A stretch of DNA of 64,000 nt from Microbacterium nanhaiense. Lineage in GTDB: Bacteria; Actinomycetota; Actinomycetes; Actinomycetales; Microbacteriaceae. The notes under the pieces were generated by a model. It was given only the letters and a program-made list of their open reading frames with translations, was not told where the DNA came from and made no database searches. Below, piece after piece: positions 54,186 through 62,052 of the stretch; the stretch's first letter is position 1; each line of letters opens with the position of its first letter. The stretch lies in assembly GCF_014646015.1 (NCBI RefSeq), contig NZ_BMMQ01000006.1, positions 62,001 to 126,000 of the forward strand. The letters run 5' to 3'. The translations under genes were made by a program, and so were the position numbers.

Positions 54186-54983
54186 ATGACCTGGACGACG
54201 ATCTCCCTCACACCCCACGAACTCGGCGAGGGCGCCCGCCTCATCGACGGCGCGCCGCACTGGGTGAACTTGCTCGCGGGCGAGCTCTACGCGCACCGCG
54301 ACGGTTCGACCGCGCTCGTCCGCACGGAAGCGGCCCCGCTCGGCTTCGCCGCGCGCGGGGCGGACGGATCCCTCCTCGGGATCCTCGGCACCGACGTCGT
54401 CGCCCTGGACGGGGAGGCGCGCGTCGTGGGCGAGACGGGGCTCGAGCTGTCGTCGAACCGCGTGAACGACGGCGACATCGGGCCCGACGGATCCGTGTGG
54501 TTCGGCACGATGCCGTGGCAGGACGCGGAGGGCGAGGGTGTGCTGTGGCGCTTCGATCCCGCCACGGGCGAGGTCGGCCGGCAGATCTCGGGCCTGGCGA
54601 TCCCCAATGGGCCCACCTTCCTGCCGGACGGCGAGAGCTTCCTGCTCGCAGACAGCCCGCGCGGCGTGATCTACGAGGTGCCGGTCGCGGATGTCGACGC
54701 GCGGCGCGTCTTCGCGACCGTCGAGGGCGGATCCCCGGACGGCATCCACGTGGACGCCGAGGGCCGGATCTGGAACGCGGTCTGGGGCGGTGCGCGCGTC
54801 GACGTGTACGACCGCTCGGGCGCCGTGATCGCGACCGTGCCGGTGCCCGCATCGCAGCCGACGAGCGTGCTCGTGGCGGGCGGACTGGTCTATGTCACTT
54901 CCGCGACCTCGGGGCTCGCCTCCCCCGGCGAGTACGACGGGCACACGCTCGTGCTGCCGCTGGACGAGGTGTCGTTCGCGTGA
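54186..54983 (+). CDS. SMP-30/gluconolactonase-like lactonase
   Basis: 265 residues, six-bladed beta-propeller of the SMP-30/LRE family. Metal-site regions GEGARLIDGAPHWVN at residues 12-26, SNRVNDGDIGPDGSVWFGTM near 95, GLAIPNGPTFLPDGESFLLADS near 140 and GSPDGIHVDAEGRIWNAVWGG near 185 are in family order. It should open a sugar-acid lactone such as galactonolactone. ATG at 54186 lies eight bases beyond the dgoD stop; an in-frame ATG at 54171 overlaps dgoD and is an alternative start. Confidence 0.88.
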   Translation: MTWTTISLTPHELGEGARLIDGAPHWVNLLAGELYAHRDGSTALVRTEAAPLGFAARGADGSLLGILGTDVVALDGEARVVGETGLELSSNRVNDGDIGPDGSVWFGTMPWQDAEGEGVLWRFDPATGEVGRQISGLAIPNGPTFLPDGESFLLADSPRGVIYEVPVADVDARRVFATVEGGSPDGIHVDAEGRIWNAVWGGARVDVYDRSGAVIATVPVPASQPTSVLVAGGLVYVTSATSGLASPGEYDGHTLVLPLDEVSFA

Positions 54984-55036
54984 CGTTCGATTAGTTCGAA
55001 TTAACTTCTCGGGGCACGCTTCGTTTGTCGGTGGTT

Positions 55037-55053
55037 GTTTCTAGCGTAGAAAC
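55037..55053. repeat. Perfect inverted repeat adjoining HNH gene start
   Basis: GTTTCTA and TAGAAAC around GCG; the right arm ends one base before the ATG at 55054. Just upstream, 54986-55003 has TTCGATTAGTTCGAATTAA. The short leader forces a hairpin onto the start of translation. Confidence 0.65.
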
Positions 55054-56772
55054 ATGACCACAGGCGCCGCTTCCTCGCTCACCGGGCTCGACCCGGTAGA
55101 GCGCATGGTCACGGCCCTGCTCGTGGGCGACATCGCCCGCTACGACCGGGCCATCGCCCGCCTCGAAGCGCTCAAGGCCCGCAGCCTCACCCGCCTCGCC
55201 GGCGTCGCCCATGCGTCCGGGGAGCGTTCCCCGAACCGGGACGGCATCGACTACGCCCGCCGCGCCATGGCCGCGGACATCGCCGCCGCCACCCATACGC
55301 ATCCCGTGGCCGCGAAACACGCGATGGAGGACGCCGAAACCCTGACGTTGCGGTTCCCGGCGACGTTCGAGGCGCTCGCCGGTGGCACGATCTCCGCGAA
55401 GCACGCACGGGTCATCACCGAGGCCGGGGGCGCGCTTCACCCGGACGCGCGGGCGGCGTTCGATTCCTCCACGGTCCCGGTTGCGGAGACCATGACGCCG
55501 GGGGAGCTGTCTCGGGTGGCGAAGAAACGTGCCGCGGAGATGGCCGACCTCTCACCCCGAGAACGACACCTCCGCGCCCGGGAACGACGGTTCGTATCGA
55601 TCACCGACCTCGACGACGGAATGAGCACCCTCCGGGTGAACGGGCCATCCCTGGAAGTGCATGCCGTGTATGACCGGTTGACGAAGCTCGCGAAGATCGT
55701 CAAACACGACCGGGCCGGGGTACGGGAACAGTACCGGCGGGCGGTCGGGCATCCGATCGGGGCGGAGTGTGCGGCGGAGGGGTGTGCGTGCCGGGAAGTG
55801 CGGGGCTCCCGCGCGGCCGGCGACGTCGCGGCCGGCGGCGGCGATGCTGCTGCTGCCGATGGCACCGTGCCCGAAACCAGCACTGGCGGAGCGCGCTCGG
55901 GGGCCCTCACCCCGGAGGCGGTAACGGCGGCGACCGATCACCGCTCCCTCGATCAGCTCCGCACCGACTTGTTCATCGACCTCCTCCTCGGCGCCGAACC
56001 CACCGGACACGACCTCCACCGCGCCGGCACCACCGAAACCCTCACCCACATCCGCGCCGAGGTGCAGGTCACGATCCCGGCGACCATGATCCTCGACCCC
56101 GACGACGGGACCGCCTGGCTCGACGCCGGAACCCTCATCTCCCCCGACACCGCACGACACCTCGCCGATACCTCCCCTGGCTGGGACAGGCTCTTCTACC
56201 GGCCAGACACCGGCATCGTCGAACACATCGACCACTACCGGCCCACCGCCTGGCAGAAACGCGCCCTCATCGGACGAGACCTCACCTGCCGATTCCCCGG
56301 CTGCACCACCCCCGCACGCCGAGCCGACATCGACCACACCCACGCCTTCGCCGAAGGCGGCCGAACAACCCTGTCCAACCTCGCCTGTCTCTGCGAGGCG
56401 CACCACGTCATGAAACATCAATCCGACTGGCAGATGAAGCAACTTGACGACGGGGTCATCGAGTGGACGAGTCCGTCCGGGTACTCCTATGCGACCGAGC
56501 CACCGAGCCGGGTGTACTTCCGGGAAGAACCCACAGCGGAACCCGCATCGGCATCAACATCACCACCGTCGGCAGCACCGTCGCCGCGACAGTCACAGTC
56601 ACAGTCACCAGCATCACCGTGGCCGTCAGCATCAGCATCACCACCCGCGTCAACATCACCACCAGCGTCAGCACCGCCGTCGCCATCAGCCCCACCGCCG
56701 AATCACATGTGGGACCCCTCGATTGAAGACTCAAGCGACCCTGCGGACCCACCACCCTGGACCTCGGGATAG
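55054..56772 (+). CDS. DUF222 / 13E12-type HNH endonuclease
   Basis: 572 residues. The N-terminal DUF222 region (about 20-320, with REQYRRAVGHPIGAE and an Ala/Gly-rich insertion near 260) is followed by an HNH nuclease motif near 405-455: CRFPGCTTPARRADIDHTHAFAEGGRTTLSNLACLCEAHHVMKH would be the full stretch, of which the key residues are the two Cys, Asp-His, Asn and His. The C-terminal 90 residues are Ser/Pro/Ala low complexity. This is a multicopy actinobacterial family also known as the 13E12 repeat family. Role unclear; sometimes mobile. Confidence 0.93.
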   Translation: MTTGAASSLTGLDPVERMVTALLVGDIARYDRAIARLEALKARSLTRLAGVAHASGERSPNRDGIDYARRAMAADIAAATHTHPVAAKHAMEDAETLTLRFPATFEALAGGTISAKHARVITEAGGALHPDARAAFDSSTVPVAETMTPGELSRVAKKRAAEMADLSPRERHLRARERRFVSITDLDDGMSTLRVNGPSLEVHAVYDRLTKLAKIVKHDRAGVREQYRRAVGHPIGAECAAEGCACREVRGSRAAGDVAAGGGDAAAADGTVPETSTGGARSGALTPEAVTAATDHRSLDQLRTDLFIDLLLGAEPTGHDLHRAGTTETLTHIRAEVQVTIPATMILDPDDGTAWLDAGTLISPDTARHLADTSPGWDRLFYRPDTGIVEHIDHYRPTAWQKRALIGRDLTCRFPGCTTPARRADIDHTHAFAEGGRTTLSNLACLCEAHHVMKHQSDWQMKQLDDGVIEWTSPSGYSYATEPPSRVYFREEPTAEPASASTSPPSAAPSPRQSQSQSPASPWPSASASPPASTSPPASAPPSPSAPPPNHMWDPSIEDSSDPADPPPWTSG

Positions 56773-56981
56773 AACACCGCACACCCGGAGCAGTCGGCAC
56801 AATCGAAGTAACCGTCACCGCTCAGCACTCCATATTCGTGCACTGCATGCCCCACCGCCCCGTGCTCTCGGCTCACCAGTGCAGCGCCCGTGCGACCAAA
56901 GCTCAACGTGCAGCTCGTGACAGGATCCCCGGATCCGTGTCGCGCGCCGAACGCCCCGTGCACGCGGCATTCCGTATGGTC

Positions 56982-57001
56982 GCGAGCGTGTTCTCGCTCG
57001 C
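56982..57001 (+). terminator. Candidate terminator downstream of HNH gene
   Basis: GCGAGCG (56982-56988) pairs with CGCTCGC (56995-57001), followed by TCTTTC. It is about 210 bases after the HNH stop, within a 283-base stretch otherwise without recognised genes. Confidence 0.4.
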
Positions 57002-57055
57002 TCTTTCATGGTTGCCCGCGCGGGGTCCCGAGGATCCGCCGGCGCGAACGCGCCT

Positions 57056-57796
57056 CTACGCGGAGGCCTTCTTCACGCTCCAGCCGCCGTCGACGGGCAG
57101 TTCGACGCCCGTGATGAACGAGGCCCGGTCCGAGCAGAGGAACGCGATCGCCTCGCCCACCTCGGACGGGTCTCCGAGGCGGTCCATCGCGGTCGCCTCG
57201 GCCGACTGGCGACGCTCTTCCTCGCCGATCCCGTCCCAGGCCGCCGTCCGCACGGGCCCCGGAAGCACGCTGTTGACGCGGATCCGCGGCCCGTACTCCA
57301 CGGCGAGCTGGCGGGTCAGTCCCGTCAGCGCGGCTTTGGTCGACGCGTACGCGGCCCGGCCCGGTAGACCGAAGTGGGCATGCACCGAGGAGACGAACAC
57401 CACGGCTGCGGCGTCGTGCTCGCGGAGCTGAGGAAGAAGCGTCTTGAAGCCGAGGAAGCCGCCCGTCAGGTTCACGCTGACCTGTCGCTCCCAGCTAGCG
57501 AGCGACGTCGCCTCGACATCGACGACCTCGACCGTATACGCATTGCTCACGAACGCATCGGCCGCGCCGAGCACCTCGCGACACTCATCCGCCGCGGACT
57601 CCCACTCGGAAACATCCGTCACGTCCATCACGCGGGCGACCGCGCGCCCGCCCGCCGCGTTGATGCGGTCACGCGTCTCGAGAACCGCCGGCGAACGGTC
57701 GACGAGATAGACGCTCGCGCCGGCCTCCGCCATGCACACCGCGGTCGCGGCGCCGATGCCGCCCGCGGACCCCGTGATCACTGCCGTATGTGTCAC
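57056..57796 (-). CDS. Short-chain dehydrogenase/reductase
   Basis: 246 residues, classic SDR. Cofactor motif TGSAGGIGAAT near residue 8, NAYTVEVVDV in the middle, catalytic Ser in FVSSVHAHFG near residue 137, YxxxK in AYASTKAAL near residue 151 and PGPVR near 185. The GTG at 57796 has GGAG seven bases upstream and begins directly after the cellulase-like gene stop. Possibly oxidises a sugar or alcohol; there is no direct indication which. The galactose dehydrogenase step that the nearby lactonase needs is missing, and this is one candidate (weak inference). Confidence 0.88.
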   Translation of the reverse strand: MTHTAVITGSAGGIGAATAVCMAEAGASVYLVDRSPAVLETRDRINAAGGRAVARVMDVTDVSEWESAADECREVLGAADAFVSNAYTVEVVDVEATSLASWERQVSVNLTGGFLGFKTLLPQLREHDAAAVVFVSSVHAHFGLPGRAAYASTKAALTGLTRQLAVEYGPRIRVNSVLPGPVRTAAWDGIGEEERRQSAEATAMDRLGDPSEVGEAIAFLCSDRASFITGVELPVDGGWSVKKASA

Positions 57797-57797
57797 G

Positions 57798-59114
57798 TCA
57801 CCGCTCCGAAGCCGCAAGGATCTCGGCGTTCATCGCCTGCTGCCAGTCGCGCAACTGCCACATCGGATGATGGGGCGCCGCGTTCGAGCAGAGCACCATG
57901 CCCCACACGCCGCGCGCGAGCGCGGTGCGGATCCCGTGCTCGGCGAGTCCGCGACCGATCTCCCCCTCCTCGAAGGATCCGTGAAGCGGGGTATAGCCGA
58001 TCCATCCCTCGCCGATCACCGCCGGAACACTACGCCAACGGGCCCACTCGGCGATCGCGACGACGCGCGACTCGATCTCGCGGGCCATGACCTCGGCGAA
58101 GGGGGCGTAATGCTCGTTCAGCCAGCTGTCCCACGCATCAGGATCAACCCAGTCGTATCCGTAGACCATCTGATCGGTGATGACGGTGGCGCGCATCTTC
58201 CAGTCGACCGGCCGGCCGTACTCGTCGAACGACGGGGCATCGGCCCGCATGAGCGAACGAAGGGTCGTGTTCGGGAACCCCTCGGTGCCCTCGGAACGTA
58301 TATCGATGCGCTTTTGCAACTCGTCGAGCACACCGTAGCTGTATACGTGGAACTGCGCCGTGCCGAACTCTTCGGGGACCTCATGCATCGCCAGGTGCGG
58401 CGGCTTGCCGTAGCTGGCTGTCACGAGCAAATCGGGATGTGTCTCTGCGAGGCGCGCGACGGCTGCGCGGCCGGCGGGCAACGTGATGTCGGGCAGGATC
58501 GAGAAGTCCACCTCATTGTGCAGTTCGACGAGCGCGATCATGTCGCGGAAGCCGGCCTCCGTGAGCCAGGCAATCATGCGGGTCCAGGCGGCGGCGAGCG
58601 CGTCGTAACGCTCGTCGAGAGCGATGGCGTCCATCGCCTCGAACCAGCGCGGCGACCGGGCGAACGATCCCGACTGCTGATACTCCCAGCTCGCGAGCAC
58701 GATGACGATGTCGTGGCGGCGCGCAGCTTCGAAGAGCTGCTGGATGCGCGCGTACATGTCGACGCGGAATCCACCAGCGGTGTCATACCAACGGGTGCGC
58801 TGGCCGTAGAAGCCACCGTCGGATGAAGGTCCGAGCCCCTCGATCTCCAGGTTGTGGGCGAGGTCGTCGAGGCCGAGCCCGCCGAACATGAGCATGGGTG
58901 CCGCGCAGATGCGGATCGCGTTGTAGCCGAGGGATGCGGCTTCGCCGACAGCCGCGTCGAGGTCCTCGTAGGGCTGACCGGGCCCGGCCTGCGTGTACCA
59001 CGAGAAGTCCCACAGCGTGATCGTCAGTCGCCGCGGCAGATGCGGCGGAACGGTCCCGGTCGGTTGCGAGTGGTCGCGAGCGATCGTGCCCGCACCGAGA
59101 TAGCGCTCCGTCAT
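57798..59114 (-). CDS. Cellulase-like glycoside hydrolase (clan GH-A)
   Basis: 438 residues. LTITLWDFSWYTQAGPGQPYED near residue 32 and GYNAIRICAAP near 65 are the usual start of the cellulase-like family. The acid/base candidate is Glu in VELHNEVDFS near residue 200 and the nucleophile candidate Glu in AVIGEGWIGYTPLHG near 345, as in clan GH-A barrels. No signal peptide, so cytoplasmic. The next gene, an SDR, starts two bases before its stop region (GTG 57796). It may act on a disaccharide imported by the CUT1 transporter beyond AraC. Confidence 0.75.
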   Translation of the reverse strand: MTERYLGAGTIARDHSQPTGTVPPHLPRRLTITLWDFSWYTQAGPGQPYEDLDAAVGEAASLGYNAIRICAAPMLMFGGLGLDDLAHNLEIEGLGPSSDGGFYGQRTRWYDTAGGFRVDMYARIQQLFEAARRHDIVIVLASWEYQQSGSFARSPRWFEAMDAIALDERYDALAAAWTRMIAWLTEAGFRDMIALVELHNEVDFSILPDITLPAGRAAVARLAETHPDLLVTASYGKPPHLAMHEVPEEFGTAQFHVYSYGVLDELQKRIDIRSEGTEGFPNTTLRSLMRADAPSFDEYGRPVDWKMRATVITDQMVYGYDWVDPDAWDSWLNEHYAPFAEVMAREIESRVVAIAEWARWRSVPAVIGEGWIGYTPLHGSFEEGEIGRGLAEHGIRTALARGVWGMVLCSNAAPHHPMWQLRDWQQAMNAEILAASER

Positions 59115-59235
59115 GTGGGTCCGTTTCTGTCGATATCACCGCATACCCGATGCAGCTTGACCATCGAGCAGAGCTTCACGTTACCGACACTCTCGTGCGC
59201 AGAGCATGGCGGTTCACGCCACTTACATGGACAAT

Positions 59236-59250
59236 TCAATGATATTGACA
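59236..59250. promoter_or_regulatory. Dyad near AraC gene start
   Basis: TCAATGATATTGA (59236-59248) is a small dyad, followed by TTGACA (59245-59250) and close to the AraC start at 59266. It lies between divergent cellulase-like and AraC genes. Could be an AraC site or part of a promoter. Confidence 0.35.
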
Positions 59251-59265
59251 TGACAGGATAGTCGC

Positions 59266-60129
59266 ATGGAACTCGCCGACGGTTTCGATCGCCAACGAAT
59301 GAGTGTGCTCCCCAGGCCGATCGTTGAGCGGGCGCTCGGCCAGGCCGTGACGCAGCGCATGCTCGTGACGGATGCCGGATACTTCCCGCAGGCGCGCCAT
59401 CATGGACGGCATCGTCCCCAGGGATCTCGGGAGACGATCGTCATCGTCTGCGGTTCCGGCTCAGGTTGGGCAGACATCGACGGAATTCGCACCCGGATAA
59501 CTCGAGGGACCGCGCTCGTGATCCCTGAGGGCGTCGCACACTCCTATGGCGCGTCGGAATCCGACCCCTGGACAATCTGGTGGTGCCACGTGCGCGGCAC
59601 TGACGTGCCCGAGCTCATCAACGCGGCGGGCATCAACCGAGGCTCGCGCACCGTTGCATTACGGGCGGTCGAGCGCGCGACGGCCCTCCTCGACGAGATG
59701 GCTGTCTCCCTCTCCCGTGACACGACACCCGCGCGAATATTGGCTGCCTCGGGACTTGCATGGCATCTACTGACCATGCTGGCCGCGGAAAGGTCCCTCC
59801 CCGCCGAGGGGACCCCTCTCGAACGCGCGATGCGCTACCTCGAAGAGCGCATCGACTCGCAGGTAAAGGTACCCGAGCTCGCCGACCTCGTCGGCGTCTC
59901 GCCCTCTCACCTAGCATCGTTGTTCCGGGAAGCTACGGGCGGCGGAGTCCTCGCACATCACAACGCCCTCAAAATGGCGTATGCGCGTACTCTGCTCGAC
60001 ACCACGTCGCTGCCGATCGCGGAAATCGCGCAGGCCGTGGGCCGCGATGATCCGTTCTACTTCTCAAGGCAATTCAGCCGCGCGCACGGCGTAAGCCCTC
60101 GCGCATATCGCGCTCTGCGTAAGGGGTGA
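59266..60129 (+). CDS. AraC family transcriptional regulator
   Basis: 287 residues. Residues 30-150 fold as a cupin-like sensor (ETIVIVCGSGSGWADIDG, ALVIPEGVAHSYGA). The C-terminal two helix-turn-helix motifs start near residue 195: VKVPELADLVGVSPSHLASLFREATGGG, and IAEIAQAVGRDDPFYFSRQFSRAHGVSPRAYR near 255. Divergent from the cellulase-like gene and convergent with the CUT1 operon at 63354-60174; likely activates one or both in response to an imported sugar. Confidence 0.92.
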   Translation: MELADGFDRQRMSVLPRPIVERALGQAVTQRMLVTDAGYFPQARHHGRHRPQGSRETIVIVCGSGSGWADIDGIRTRITRGTALVIPEGVAHSYGASESDPWTIWWCHVRGTDVPELINAAGINRGSRTVALRAVERATALLDEMAVSLSRDTTPARILAASGLAWHLLTMLAAERSLPAEGTPLERAMRYLEERIDSQVKVPELADLVGVSPSHLASLFREATGGGVLAHHNALKMAYARTLLDTTSLPIAEIAQAVGRDDPFYFSRQFSRAHGVSPRAYRALRKG

Positions 60130-60131
60130 GC

Positions 60132-60166
60132 GCGAGAGGGGCCGAGGATTCCTCGTCCCCTCTCGC
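60132..60166. terminator. Terminator between AraC and CUT1 permease genes
   Basis: GCGAGAGGGG (60132-60141) pairs with CCCCTCTCGC (60157-60166), with GAGGATTCCTC inside. It lies just after the AraC stop and before the minus-strand permease stop at 60174. Confidence 0.7.
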
Positions 60167-60173
60167 TCAGACG

Positions 60174-61085
60174 CTAGCCCTTCGTCGCGCCCGCGGTCAG
60201 ATCCGCACGCCAGAAACGCTGCAGACTCGACATCAGGGCGACGAGGATCAATGCCGAAACGGCAGAACCCATCACCACGAGTGCGTAGAACATCGGGTCG
60301 CGCTGTGTCTGGCCGTTCCAGAGGGTCAGGCCGAGCGTCACGGGGAAGGACTTCGTGTCGTCCAGCATGACGAGCGGCAGCAGGTAGTTGTTCCAGATCG
60401 TGACGAACTGGAAGAGGAAGATCGTCACGAACGCCGGCGTCATCATGCGCGACGCGATCTGCGCGAAGATGCGGATCTCGCCCGCGCCGTCGAGACGGGC
60501 CGCCTCGATGACCTCGTCCGGCACCGACGCGCTCGCGTGGATGCGCGCCAGGTAGACGCCGAAGGGGCTCACCATGCTCGGCAGGAGAACGGACCAGTAG
60601 CTGCCGACCAGACCGACCTCGTTCATGAGGAAGTACAGCGGAAGCGCGATGACGGTTGCGGGAACGAGGACACCACCGAGGATGACGCTGAAGAGCGCCT
60701 CGCGGCCCCGGAACGGATACTTGGCGATCGCGTAGCCGCAGGCCGCCGCGAGCACCATCGCGACGAGCGCGCCGAGCCCCGAGTAGATCACGCTGTTGAC
60801 GAGCCAGCGCATGAAGACGCCGCCGTCCTGCGTGAACAGCGCGACCAGGTTGTGCCAGGCCGCCGGGGTGTCCGAGAACCACAGGCCGAAGGTGCCGAAG
60901 AGGTCGGCCGGCGACTTCGTCGCGGCGATGATCACCCAGATCAGCGGCAGAAGAAAGTAGACGGCCGCGACGATGAGGACCAGGTTGACGGCGTAGACGC
61001 TGGGGCCGGCGGGTTGGCGGCGACGGCGCGGGGCATTGTCGCCGACCGTCAGGGCGCGCGTTACGTTGCGAGTTGCGGTCACCAT
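60174..61085 (-). CDS. CUT1 ABC transporter permease, MalG type (AraC operon)
   Basis: 303 residues, basic tail then VNLVLIVAAVYFLLPLIWVII, five more helices, and the coupling loop IEAARLDGAGEIRIFAQI near residue 205. ATG at 61085 overlaps the MalF-type stop by seven bases; GTG at 61082 would give the GTGA overlap. Paired with the next gene. Confidence 0.92.
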   Translation of the reverse strand: MVTATRNVTRALTVGDNAPRRRRQPAGPSVYAVNLVLIVAAVYFLLPLIWVIIAATKSPADLFGTFGLWFSDTPAAWHNLVALFTQDGGVFMRWLVNSVIYSGLGALVAMVLAAACGYAIAKYPFRGREALFSVILGGVLVPATVIALPLYFLMNEVGLVGSYWSVLLPSMVSPFGVYLARIHASASVPDEVIEAARLDGAGEIRIFAQIASRMMTPAFVTIFLFQFVTIWNNYLLPLVMLDDTKSFPVTLGLTLWNGQTQRDPMFYALVVMGSAVSALILVALMSSLQRFWRADLTAGATKG

Positions 61086-61990
61086 GCGCGGTTCCCCTTT
61101 CGGTTGACGAATCGCAGGAATCCGAACGACACGACGAAGCCGAGCAGTGCGACGATCACTGCCATCGCCGAGGCGAGGTTCGAATTGCCCTGTGCGAACG
61201 CCTGGTTGTATGCGGCGAGATTCGGGGTGAAGGTCGTGCCGATCGCCGTGGTGAGCGGGCGCAGCACGAGCGGCTCGACGAAGAGCTGCAGCGTGCCGAT
61301 GATGGTGAACACGGTGACGAGGACCACCGAGGGACGCACGAGCGGAAGCTTGATGTGCCAGATGGTCGCCCACGCCGACGCACCATCGACTCGCGCCGCC
61401 TCGTACAGTTCCGAGGGAATGGCGTCGAGCGCCGAGGACAGGATCACCATGTTGTAGCCGGCGAAGCCCCAGAGCGAGATGTTCGCGATCGCGAAGAGAA
61501 CCGCGCTCGACGACAACGGGTTGACGTCGATCCCCCAGTTGCTGAGCACCTGCAGGATCGGGCTCGTAGCAGGCACGTAGAGGAAGCCCCAGAGCAGCGT
61601 CGCGACGACGCCCGGGACGCCGTACGGCGCGAAGGAGATGATGCGGAAGACCCGCGGGAAGCGTGCGCTCGCTGAGTCGAGCAGGAGCGCAAGACCCAGC
61701 GCGGTGACGACCATGAGCGGGACGAGGATCGCGGAGAACAGCAGCAGACGCAAGAGGCTCTGCGAGAAGGTCGGATCCGAGAACGCGCGCACATAGTTGT
61801 CGAAGAAGGCGAACTTGGTCTCGGGCGTTCCGAAGCCGAGTCCCGAGCTTTCCGTGGCGAACAGGCTCTGCACAACGGCATACACGATCGGGGCGATGAA
61901 GAATGCCGCGAACATGATGACGAAGGGCAGGATGAGTACCCAGGCCGCGCGGGGAATGCGCGCCCGGGTGCGATGAGTGCGTGGTGCCAC
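61079..61990 (-). CDS. CUT1 ABC transporter permease, MalF type (AraC operon)
   Basis: 303 residues, six helices starting AAWVLILPFVIMFAAFFIAPIVYAVV, EAA loop YEAARVDGASAWATIWHI near residue 200. The GTG start at 61990 has GGAGGAG three bases upstream. An upstream in-frame stretch to 62386 overlaps the binding-protein gene antisense-like and is not coding. Confidence 0.92.
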   Translation of the reverse strand: MAPRTHRTRARIPRAAWVLILPFVIMFAAFFIAPIVYAVVQSLFATESSGLGFGTPETKFAFFDNYVRAFSDPTFSQSLLRLLLFSAILVPLMVVTALGLALLLDSASARFPRVFRIISFAPYGVPGVVATLLWGFLYVPATSPILQVLSNWGIDVNPLSSSAVLFAIANISLWGFAGYNMVILSSALDAIPSELYEAARVDGASAWATIWHIKLPLVRPSVVLVTVFTIIGTLQLFVEPLVLRPLTTAIGTTFTPNLAAYNQAFAQGNSNLASAMAVIVALLGFVVSFGFLRFVNRKGNRAW

Positions 61991-62006
61991 GGTCTCCTCC
62001 AAGGGG

Positions 62007-62043
62007 TCGGGGGCGGACGCCGAGCTCGGCGCGCCACCCCCGA
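62007..62043. repeat. Hairpin between binding-protein and MalF genes (AraC operon)
   Basis: Outer arms TCGGGGG (62007-62013) and CCCCCGA (62037-62043) enclose the 14-base perfect palindrome CGCCGAGCTCGGCG (62018-62031). It follows the binding-protein stop closely, as in three other operons of the window. Confidence 0.7.
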
Positions 62044-62052
62044 TCGGATCGA

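Noticed and set aside
56703..56963. Minus-strand 86-residue frame with CADCSGC motif
   Set aside because: Partly antisense to the HNH low-complexity tail, no ribosome site and no neighbours to support it. Cys motif likely chance.
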